From contig BSBM01000001.1 in NCBI GenBank assembly GCA_027924585.1, positions 53,374,501 to 53,438,500 of the forward strand: a DNA stretch of 64,000 nt, written 5' to 3'. Positions within the stretch are counted from its first letter, which is position 1; each line of letters opens with the position of its first letter. This DNA comes from Larix kaempferi (lineage: Eukaryota > Streptophyta > Pinopsida > Pinales > Pinaceae). The notes under the pieces were generated by a model. It was not told the origin of the DNA. It saw nothing but the letters and a program-made list of their open reading frames with translations, and ran no database searches. This document shows positions 20,561 through 30,960 of this stretch, in pieces. Both the position numbers and the translations under genes were made by a program.

Positions 20561-23500
20561 TCTTTTCCTATTCCCCTAGTCGTCTATACAGGAAAACCTG
20601 CAAGCAAGTGAAGAGAAACAGATCCCAAGGGAAAGAAAAGAAGAAAAGGGCATCGTTTTTTCTAAAATCATAATGTTGTAAACATTGTAAATTGTTGTTT
20701 CCATTACAAATAATGAAAGCAAAGGAAACAACGTATTCATAACTAAATTTTTTCAAATGAACTGTATTTTTCCCTCCTAGTAGAATAGGAAAAAACGACA
20801 TGCCGATTGCCAACTTGAAATTATCAAATATCCAAGATTTGATATCAATGGAAAAAGCTTTAATGTGCACAATATTAATTGGTTTATTGTTATTATATAT
20901 ATAATAATTAAAAAGAACATCTATAACTATAACTAAATCTTCAAACCTTTAAGCATAATAATATAATGATGCCAAGTTGCCGAGACCAGCCACTTAATCC
21001 ATTTGCTTTTAAAAGAATCAATATAAGCCTAGAAACTCTATTCATGAATCATATCCATGTCTAGATTCAGATGCACTTCACAAGCAAAAGTATGTGTGTT
21101 TTGCAATGAATGGAATTGAAGGAACATAGCGAACAAGGGAAATACCTGTTCCTGACAAGGTTGAGATCTGGCTTTGCTAGTTATCATTGACAAAGATGAT
21201 GCGAAGCAAGCCTGCAAACATACACAAAATAGGAAAAGCTTTCCTGCAATGTTTCGATACAGCCGCTAAAATATAAGCCAGGGCACATGTACATCATCTT
21301 ACATAATATATTTATTGGATAAGCCTAGTTTAAAACGATGTTTATAAAGTGAAATCAAGGTATTTTTTTATTTTTTGGAAAGAAAAATATTGGAAACTAT
21401 AATTTTGCCAAGTCAAAATTTAGAAGATTAAACAATGTAGCGCTTTATATCACAGAAAGAAAGAAATGTATTGTTTAGCACAAATAAGTCTTGATGCTAT
21501 AGTTCGGAACTCATGTCTAATAAAACTATATGAGAGCTTGGTGAAGAAGCTTTGGAAAATAGACAATATGAATTAAACAATGGCTATGAAATAATGTTAT
21601 GGCTATCTGGATATTCTCAATTTCATGAATGAATGGTATTGCAAATATATATACCCATATTCAGCACACATTAATACCTCTATAGCACCCAAACTATGCG
21701 TTTTCCACAACTAGTATATGTTATTCTAACATTTTTTAAAGATTTCCAACTAATGTGTTAGAAAATAAAAGGAAAAAATATGCCTATGTATGGAAACTAT
21801 TTTCTTTGTGACAGGTAATTGGAAGCAAAAATTAAATTTGGTAACTATGGCAAAAATTTGTTATAAGCAAGGCAAATTCAATTTTGGTCAGGGTTTACTT
21901 GATGTCAAGGTCATAACTCATTTCCATTTGGATTTTTGTTGAATCCTCAAAGGCATAACTCATGGGAGTTTTGATGGCAATATTGCTAAATAATAGGGGC
22001 AATGCCTAGCAGGGTAAAGTACAAAAGAAATAAAAAGATGGACGCAAAGTTCAATGAGACTCTTGTAGAAGCATACGAGACTTTTTGAAACCAAACAACA
22101 TTGACTATTAAAATAAAATAAAAAAGTAGAAATGTTGTTCATGTTTGATACAAAGGCATGCCTTTTTAATAACATAGCTATGTATTATGATTATCCTATT
22201 TATTCTTGTATATTATTACTACGACAATGCTATTATTTAGCTTTTTCTTACTATGTTTAAATATAATTTGAACATTACATGAGAATATATATTCTTAATA
22301 CTAAATCAAAAATGATAAAACTAGATGCCAAAGCATGGAAAAAGAAACAAATTTAATATCTATTATTACCTAAGGAATTTAAATTTTCAACTAAACGCAA
22401 TTTGATTCTGAAAATCTAAGTTTCTTGTTTTACAAAGTGATACAATGCCAAAATAAAACCATTTGTCAACACTTCAAAGTTTCAAAAATATGATGCTTAA
22501 CTTTTGCCTAGATTATTGCTTCTTCTTTGTACTGATTCTGGAGAATTTTGTTATTCTTCTTGTGCTAGATCTCCCATAGAAGAAACTGTGAGAATAGTTG
22601 CCAGTCTTGATTCAAACAACTAGTGTGGAAGGCAATGTGTCACCAATCTGTGATTTTTTTGCTTGGGCTATTCTTAATTTTGGACGTTTGCTGGAAAATC
22701 ATGGCAGCTTGGTCGCAAATGTTCAACACAAAAAGACAAAGATCAAAGAGATGATCAACAATTTTCTTATGTTGTTTGCATAAAGAGATTGAGATCGACC
22801 TTCGAAGGGACTAGGATAAAAGGCATATGGTAGACAGTGATAAGGTGTCTAGGGCTAAGCTAACGAATCATAGATGTGTTTTCTAATATTGCTAAAAAGG
22901 CATAAGAAGGGATATGTCACTACTAAGATTTATTCAAAATTGGTATAGGGAGAACAAGTGTCAGGCCTCCCTTCTATAGGTGGGTAAAGCCATTTTGTAG
23001 ACATTTGACTTCATAAAAGCGTCGAGACTCAACCAATTAGGATGAGAGCAGTAAATGAAAGTATGATAGAATAGGGCGATAACTACGAGATTTAAGCATG
23101 GAAAAAAAGTGTAGGTCTATTTCTAACCAGTCTAGTGCATTCTAATGGAAAGGCTTGGCCGAAGCAACTTGACCAAGGAAAAATACTCAAAGTTTCACTT
23201 CTTTTTAGCTCGTTTTATAAGTACAAGTACTTGAAATTTTATTTCTCTCTACCTTTGTTTTAATTTAGGAATCTTAGTGCAATGCTTTTGTCTAAATAAA
23301 TGCTTTTTGCTTTTAACATAATAATGGGTGGCATATTAATTTGTATGCACTATTAATAAAAATATTATATTCAACAAAAATTACGAATATTTGTTATGAT
23401 TGTAGATATTAATCAACTATTATTGTCATTGCATTTCATTAATCTATGTATAGGTCATTGAAAACAATAACAATGCTGAGTTACAACATTGGTTTTCAAT

Positions 23501-24699
23501 GTTTTTATGGGTTATGTTATAAATTCACGAGATATTTTTATACCCAAAGAAAACAATGACCCACTACTAATGGATTTGTGGATCAAGGTCGGAGGCCTCA
23601 TGTTGTCAAACAAATGCACATATGGAGGCTTCGTGTTCAAGGTTGTTGACTCATGGTTCTTTTCTTTTTCTGAATAAAGTAAATATCTACATGCTTGTAT
23701 GACCAATATATTTATATGGTTACATTCAAGATTATATGCTTTTTTAAAATGACAAGCCAGCATTTGCTAGAGGGCTACATCTACTAACAAATTTCCAAGC
23801 ATGCTTCCTCTACACTTCCTCTTAGGATAGATTATACACCTAAAGAATTACAGGCAGCAAAGCAAGGTTTTTATACTTGCAATAAGGAAGAAACAACCCA
23901 TTATAGGCTTTCAATCTTTACGTAGACACTCTGAACAAAGCAAAGAACAAGAATCCATTTGGGCATTCTGGGATGAAATTACATCTTTGCCTCTGACGAA
24001 AAATCGCAGGCATATTATGTGTATACAACGACTGATATGTTCGGAGCACTGTCTTGGCTAACAAAATACACGTTGTATAGCTCCTACTCGGAGCCATTTA
24101 ATTTTTAAATCAAGTTTATTCTTCTAATGTATTTTAACCAGATGCCCCTGTGCACCTCTTGCCTCAAATTCGCTGATGCAAAATGAATTCTAAGGAAGGA
24201 GGTCTCGAAGAAATTCTAGCAGAACGTTAGCGTTAGTTCAAGTACCAAGAACGTCATATCTCTACGGCGAGGATTTAGCCAGCGAAGCTTGCGAGTTTAT
24301 TTTCATCTACCACATTAATTTGCTCTTAATCATTGTCATTAACGATGAATCAAGTTTACCAATACTCATCCAGTTTGCCAATAAGAGATCTAGCGACGAC
24401 TTATTCTCATCAAGACTCAGAGGGCTCGGGGTATCAGCTCTTGCCCACCAAAAATACTATCAACTTAAATCGAACAGGCCATGTGCTTATAGGCACAAGA
24501 GCTTCTCGGCATGGTCATATTTATGCAAACTTTAATATTCAAATCTTTTGATAGTTTGCCTAGCAAGGAATGTCTACCTGGGTGTCAGAACTTAATCATT
24601 TTGACGATGTTAGTACATAAGCCATATATTGAGAGTCATGATAGTTAAATTCTAATAATAGTTCGACATTATCATCATCATTTTAGCGCTATTACATTT
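20561..24699. other. AT-rich spacer, no recognised gene
   Basis: About 4 kb with no supported gene. Minus-strand reading upstream of the OTU-like segment (to about 20870) is partly open but low-complexity. Scattered short ORFs (for example 23489-23677 and 24333-24551, the latter containing IRDLATTYSHQDSEGSGYQL) have no recognisable motif. The region ends where repeat R copy A begins. Confidence 0.4.
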
Positions 24700-25850
24700 T
24701 CCTAAGATAAGTTATGCCTGAATTTGAAACGATACCATACGGCTGCACCCTTCAGCAATCTAATCACTGACAAGAGAGTTAAGAACCGGTCAAACGATCG
24801 ATACTCCCATCCTTTTGTCAACATCTTAAACGAAAATTTAAAGCTTTTAGTGTCATTTAGACACATTTAAACGTCCATTATAGTTTCAGCTCATTCTCTT
24901 TCACGAACGACCGATTGATAGAACAAAACCACAGAGCTTGATATTAATTCGTGATTTCTAACTTATCCATGACAAGGAAGATGCTTATCATTCAAATTTG
25001 ATCTAAAACAAGCAACTACTCCATTAGAAGCAGATCTATAGTTAAAACTACAATATCTAAATCATTATTCATGCTATTCATTTTTCATCAGAAATGTCAA
25101 AGGTTGAACCTCGCAAGCAGTATCATAAAATGCTGCGAACGCAAGAATAGCACAGAGATGGGACAATGCAGATTGAGAATCATGTTCTCTTCACATGCCA
25201 TACTGGCTACTAACAAAAACAACTAAAACTGTCTCCCAACACCTTTGACGAAAGTCTCAGCCAAGGCAGACTTACAACCAGCAGAGCCAACATAGGAACC
25301 TCTGAGGCTTACCGATTTGAATCCTTGTTGCACAGCCACTGCAAAGAAGAAAACCAGAGACATCGTTTTACCTGCCACAAGTATAACATTTTGGTTAAAC
25401 CATTGAAGAAGTTAAAACGTGAAAGCAAACACATTGAAACTAATATCTTTAACCTACTGAAAACTGGATCAAGACCTGACAACTTACATTGTTAAAAGTA
25501 GACTTGGAACCGAAAGCGAAAACCTTTCTGCAACTGACGAGAACCAGGTTGAAAGCTTGGATCAACAACAACATCAGACTGGTTCGACTCTGAGAGCCAC
25601 CGTGGAGACCTGAATCACAGGTTATAGGTTTAAATCATGGAGGAAAAACGCCACTTCTGAATCTGAAACCTAATACATCGCAGGTCTGTGGACCAATTCT
25701 TCAAACGACTCCCAAACACGAAAGAAACAATGCCATCAATACATAACCTCGATGAATACGCAATGGAGGATTAGGATTTTTAAAACGCCAAAACCCAAGG
25801 CAATATAACATCAATGACGAAGATTTTGACATTATAGCACAACTGCTTAC
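24700..25850 (+). repeat. Repeat R, copy A
   Basis: Begins around GAATTTGAAACGATACCATA and runs through the blocks shared by all R copies: AAATTTAAAGCTTTTAGTG, CATTTAAACGTCCATTA, TTATCATTCAAATTTGAT, the minus-strand small ORF (25200-25390), the intron-like AT segment and the second open segment near 25500-25600. In this copy the small ORF ends FVKGVGRQF-stop. The copy continues into a degraded right arm (feature 25851-26274). Confidence 0.7.
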
Positions 25851-26274
25851 AAGGCACTGAGCACATTAACATCACATTTATTAATTTTTTGTTTCCATGA
25901 AATCGAACTAGGAGAATTTCCAAGCTATTTGATAGCACAGCTCGGCATTGCGAAGACACTCACAATTTTTCATCACAGGTTATAAGACACATCAATCATC
26001 ACCTAGATATTCCACTTAGGAAGGCCGACAGCAGAGTTGATACTATGACAGGACACCCTTTCCCCCCAGCATTGAACGATTAACATGTTAATAATTACTC
26101 TGTGTTACTGTTGTTTGTCACTTCTGCCACCTGTCGGGTTGTTACTATATATAAACAGCTTAGAGTTTGAAACCTCTATGCAGGATTAACTAATTATCAA
26201 CAAATGTTGAAGTTGTTTTATGATAACCATAACTATCGTGTTGTTTCACATTTTATAGTAATAAAAACATTTCG
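25851..26274 (+). repeat. Truncated right-arm sequence after copy A
   Basis: Contains CATCACAGGTTATAAGACAC, CACCTAGATATTCCACTTAG, ATACTATGACAGGACACCCT and ATGATAACCATAACTATCG in the order found in the right arm 30290-30960, but more diverged and lacking the outermost 250-300 bp. It ends where copy B starts. Confidence 0.6.
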
Positions 26275-27401
26275 CTAAGGCAACCTATGTCTGAATTTGA
26301 AACGACACCATAAGGGTATACCCTCCAGGAATTTAATTACTGATAGTAGAGTTAAGAAGCGGCCAAATGACCGATACCCTCATTCTTTTGTCAACATGTC
26401 AAACCGAAATTTAAAGCTTTTAGTGCCATTTAGATACATTTAAACGTCTATTACAGTTTCGCCTCATCCGCTTTGACAAACGACCGATTGATAGAAGAAA
26501 ACGACAGAGGTTGACATTAATTGATGATTTTTAAGTTATCCACGAGAACAAAGACACTTATCATTCAAATTTCATGTAAAACAAGGAACCATTTCAGTAG
26601 AACCAGATTTATAGTTAAAATTATGATATTTAAACCGCTATTCATAGTATTCAGTTTTCATCACAAATGCCAAAGGTTGAACCTCGCAGGCAACATCGCA
26701 AAATGCTACAAATACAAGAATAGAACACAGATAGGACAACGCAGATTGAGAATCATGTTGTCCTCACATGGCATACTGGCCATCAACGAAAACAACTAAA
26801 ACTATTTCTCAACAGCTTTGACGAAAGTCAGGCTAAGCCACACCAAGAACCAGGAAATCCACCATAGAAACCTTTGAGACTTACCGATTTGAATGCTTGT
26901 TCCACTGCTAGTGCAAAGGAGAGAACCACAGACATCGTTTTACCTGCCACAAGTATACGATTCTGGTTAAACCATTGAAAAAGTTAAAACGTGATAACAA
27001 ATATATTCAAACTTATATCTTTAACATACTGAAAACCGGGGCAAGATCTGACAACCCACATTGTTGAAACTTGATTTCGAACCAAAAGCCAAAATCTTAC
27101 TGCAACTGACGAGAATCAGGTTGAAAGCTTGCATCAAGAACAACATCAGAGTGGTTCGACTCTGAGAGCCACGGCGTGGACCTTAAACACAGCCTATGGG
27201 TTTAAATCACGAAGGCAAAACGCCATTCCTGAACCTAAAGTCTAATACATCGCAGGCCTGTCGACCATTCCTTCAAACCAGTTCCAAACACAAAACAAAC
27301 AATTCCGTTCATAGATAATTGAAAAAAGCATAGGCTAAGTGATTTTGGATCATTTGATTCATGAACAAGCTCGATGAATAGTTACGAGCGACATAACATC
27401 A
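26275..27401 (+). repeat. Repeat R, copy B (truncated by the next element)
   Basis: Starts AAGGCAACCTATGTCTGAAT and follows copies A, C and D block by block. The minus-strand small ORF is damaged here (TMSVVLSFALAVEQAFKSVS, then a stop soon after). It ends abruptly at ACATAACATCA, 27401, where copy D would continue ACAACAAAACAACGAAG; instead the outer end of the 27402-30960 element begins. Confidence 0.7.
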
Positions 27402-28474
27402 TTGCACCTAGTTTGCACCTATGGCTATAAAAACAATTTCCTCCATACTATGGTTTTGGGTTATTTGTAAATAGCTGCGAAAAAAATTATTTATATAAAT
27501 TTTTAAATACTGGTAATTTGTTAACATTTCATTGGATGAGAGCTGATAACGTCAGCCTCGATAATCGCTTTCTGTTTTGGCGGTGGAAGGTGCGTCGTCC
27601 GAGTTAAGGCTTAGTTGCTGCTTAGTGTAAATAACAGGTGGTGGGCGTAACAACGTGTGGCATATAAACTTGTCTAGTTTTTTGCGTCGGGAAATGTCTT
27701 CGGCGCTTTCTGCACAATGCGATGGTTATGGTTATCATAGGAAAATGGAGCAAGTCTAACGTCCCAGGTGGCGGACATGTCAAACGAGAGTAAGAACAGG
27801 GTAATTAACGTTTTAGTGGTTCAATACTGGCGGGCAAGGGTGTCCTGTCATAGTATTAACTCTGCTGCGGGTTCCCTGGGTCGAGTATCTACGTGGTGAC
27901 TAATGTGACTTGCAACCTGTCATGGAGAATGGTGAGTAATAAATGTGACATTAATGTATTTAGTAGCTCGTAAGCGGTTGTGATATGCCACGCGTTGCTA
28001 CGCCAACGAGCCAGACACAGACGGAAGGTGCGTCATGCGAGTCAAGGCTTAGTTGCTGCTTAGTGTAAATAACAGGTAGTGGACGTGGCAACGTGCCGCA
28101 TATAGGCTTGTCTAGTTCTTTGCGCCGAGAAATGCCTTTGGCACTAATGCCATGGTTATGGTTATCATAGGAGAATGGAACAAATTTAACGCGAAACGTG
28201 GCGGAGATGTCAAACGAGAGTAAGGACAGAGCAATGAATGTTTTAATGGTTCAATGCTGGCGGGCAAGGGTGTCCTGTCGCAGTATTAACTCTGCTGCGG
28301 GTTCTCTAGGTGGAGTATCTATGTGGTGACTAATGTGGCTTGCAACCTGTCATGGAGAATGGTGAGTAATAAATGTGATATTAATGTGTTGAGTAGCTCG
28401 TTAGCGGTTGTGCTATAATGTCGAAATCTTCGTTGTTGTTGATGTTATATCCGTGGTAATATTCATCGAGCTGA
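27402..28474 (+). repeat. Left inverted arm with internal tandem duplication
   Basis: The outer part (27402-27990) pairs with the right arm. The block beginning GGAAGGTGCGTCGTCCGAG (27585) recurs as GGAAGGTGCGTCATGCGAG (about 28023), an offset near 438 bp, each running through the GGCAAGGGTGTCCTGTC and GCGGTTGTG segments. The second unit is the one that continues into TATAATGTCGAAATCTTCGT and the R copy. Confidence 0.7.
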
Positions 28475-29190
28475 TAAGGCAACCTATGTCTCAATTTGAA
28501 ACGACACCATACGGGTACACTCTTCAGGAATTTAATGACTGACACTAGAGTCAAGAACGGGCCAAATGACCGATACTCTTATTCTTTTGTCCACATCTTA
28601 AACCAAAATTCAAGGCTTTTAGCGTTATCTAGATACATTTAAACGTCCATTACAGTTTAGGCTCATCCCCTTCCACAAACAACGGATTGACACAACAAAA
28701 CAACAGAGATCGACATTAATTGGTGATTTCTAACCTATCGACGACAAAAAAGACACTTATCATTCAAATTTCATGTAAATCAATGAACCATCTCAGCGAA
28801 GCTCGCAGGCAGTATCGCAAAATGTTGCAAACACAAGAATAGCACAGAGATAGAACAATGCAGACTGAGAATCACATTCTGTTCACATGCCATAGTGCCA
28901 ATCAACAAAAAAAAAAACAACTAAAACTATTTCCCAACACCTTTGACGAAAGTCTCGGCTAAACCAGACCTAGAACCAGCAAACCCACTATAAGAACCTC
29001 CGAGGCTTACCGATTTGAATGCTTGTTCCACTGCTACTGCAAAGGAGAAAACAAGAGACATCGTTTTACCTGCCACAAGTATACGATTCTGGTTAAACCA
29101 TTGGGAAAGTTAAAACGCCATAACAAGTACATTCAAACCTATATCTTTAACCTACTGAAAACCGAAGCAAGATCTGACAACCTACATTGC
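28475..29190 (+). repeat. Repeat R, copy C (3' part missing)
   Basis: Starts AAGGCAACCTATGTCTCAAT. It has the R blocks up to the minus-strand small ORF (28935-29080, ends FVKGVGK-stop, intact) and the following AT segment, then breaks off at AACCTACATTGCT near 29190, before the second open segment. Confidence 0.7.
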
Positions 29191-29297
29191 TCTAAGCAAA
29201 AGAATGAGATTATCGGTCATTTGGCCGGTTCTTGACTCTACTGTCAGTGATTAAATTCCTGAAGGGTATAGCCGTATGGTATCGTTTCAAATTCAGA
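29191..29297 (-). repeat. Inverted scrap of the R start
   Basis: The plus strand reads TCGGTCATTTGGCCGGTTCT and TAAATTCCTGAAGGGTAT and ATCGTTTCAAATTCAGACAT, the reverse complement of the first about 100 bp of repeat R. It sits exactly between copies C and D, which otherwise run in the same direction, marking a local inversion or fold-back junction. Confidence 0.6.
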
Positions 29298-30289
29298 CAT
29301 CTTAAACCAAAATTTAAAGCTTTTAGCGCTATTTACATACATTTAAACGTCCACCACAAGTTAGGCTCATCCCCTTCCACAAACAACGCATTGATAGAAC
29401 AAAACAAAAGAGGTTGACATTAATTGGTGATTTCTAAGCTATCGATGACAAAAAAGACACTTATCATTCAAATTCCGTGTAAATCAAGGAACCATCACAG
29501 TAGAACCAGATTTATAGTTAAAACTACAATATTTAAACCCTTATTCATATTATTCATTATTCATCACAAATGCCAGAGGTTGAAGCCCGTAGGCAGTATC
29601 GCAAAATGTTGCAAATACAAGAATACGACACAGATAGAGCAACGCAGACTGAGAATCACGTTCTGTTCACATGCCATACTGCCCACCAACAAAAACTATT
29701 TCCCAACACCTTTGACGAGAGTCTTGGCTAAGCCAGACCTAGAACCAGGAAACCCACGATAAGAATCTCTGAGACTTACCGATTTGAATGCTTGTTCCAC
29801 TGCCACTGCAAACGAGAAAACCAGAGACATCGTTGAACCAGCAAACCCACCATAAGAATCTTCGAGACTTACCGATTTGAATGCTTGTTCCACTGCTACT
29901 GCAAATGAGAAAACCAAAGACACCGTTTTACCTGCCACAAGAATACGATTCTGGTTAAACCATTGAAAAAGTTAAAATGCCATAACAAATACATTCAAAC
30001 TTATATCTTTAACCTGCTGAAAACCGGAGCAAGATCTGACAACTTACATTGCTGTAAGCAGACTTCGAACCAAAAGCCAAAACCTTTCTGCAACTGACGA
30101 GAACCAGCTTGAAACCTTGCATCAACAAGAACATCATACTGGTTCGACTATGAGAGCCACGGTGGAGACCTGAACCACTGGCTATGCGTTCAAACCACGA
30201 ACCGAAAACCCCATTCCTGAATCTAAAACCTAATACATCGCAGCCCTCTCGGCCATTCCTTCAAACCACTCCGAAACACAAAACAAAAA
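29298..30289 (+). repeat. Repeat R, copy D
   Basis: Begins within the R sequence at CTTAAACCAAAATTTAAAGC and continues through all later blocks. The exon-like segment of the minus-strand small ORF is duplicated in tandem here (29763-29835 and 29836-29930), giving an open frame of 80 codons that carries the sequence AVAVEQAFKSVSL twice. It leads smoothly into the right arm. Confidence 0.7.
29696..29938 (-). other. Conserved small ORF of repeat R (best copy)
   Basis: Across R copies a minus-strand segment keeps the frame GKTMSLVFSFAVAVEQAFKS, VSLGGSYSGFAGSRSGLAE and TFVKGVGK-stop. It is open in copies A, C, D and the Rep insertion, and damaged in B. An AG acceptor-like TTGTGGCAG precedes it, and GTAAGT/C follows the AAATCG codon, so it could be an exon with a splice donor or a continuous small ORF. 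The peptide is hydrophobic in its first half. I do not recognise it. In copy D the unit is doubled. A captured host exon is the simplest reading. Confidence 0.4.
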
Positions 30290-30960
30290 ACAATGCCATT
30301 CATAAATCAAAAACAAGCTCGATGAATATTACCAGGGATATAACATCAACAACAAAACAACGAAGATTTCGACATTATAGCACAAGCGCCTACGAGCTAC
30401 TAAATACATTGATATCACATTTATTACTCACCATGCTCCATGACAGGTTGCAAGCCACATTAGTCACCACGTAGATACTCCACCTAGGGAACCCGCACCA
30501 GAGTTAATACTATGACAGGACACCCTTGCCCGCCAGCATTGAACCACTAAAACATTAATTACCCTGTCCTTACTCCCGTTTCACACGTCCGCCAGCTGCG
30601 ACACTAGACTTGTTCCATTTTCCTATGATAACCATAACCATCGCATTCTGCAGAAAGCGCCGAAGACATTTCCCGGCGCAAAAAACTAGAGAAGTTTATA
30701 TGCCACGCGTTGTTACGCCCACCACCTGTTATTTACACTAACCAGCAACCAAGCCTTAACTCGGATGACGCACCTTCCGCCGCCAAAACAGGAAGCGATT
30801 ACCGAGGCTAACGTTATCAGCTCTCATCCAATGAAACGTTGACAAATTACCACTATTTAAAAATTTATATAAATAATTTTTTGCCCAACTATTTACAAAT
30901 AACCCCAAACCATAGTATGCAGGGAAAAAATTTATAGACATAGACGCAAACTAGGTGCAA
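30290..30960 (-). repeat. Right inverted arm
   Basis: Reverse complement of the left arm over its full length, ending CAAACTAGGTGCAA. It is not tandemly duplicated, unlike the left arm. Differences from the left arm are scattered substitutions and small indels, so the element is not brand new. Confidence 0.7.

Larger units (their letters stand above)
27402..30960. mobile_element. 3.56-kb element with long terminal inverted arms, containing two R copies
   Basis: The left end TTGCACCTAGTTTGC (27402) is the reverse complement of the right end GCAAACTAGGTGCAA (30960). Matching continues inward for at least 600 bp, with shared blocks such as ATACTATGGTTT, TTATTTATATAAATTTTTAA, TCATTGGATGAGAGCTGATA and GGCAAGGGTGTCCTGTCATA. 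The left arm is longer because about 440 bp is tandemly duplicated. Between the arms lie R copies C and D. No transposase is encoded, so it is non-autonomous. I found no target duplication: the left flank ATAACATCA does not match the right flank GTAATAAAG. Long arms suggest a Mutator-like or foldback element, but superfamily is not decided. Confidence 0.7.
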
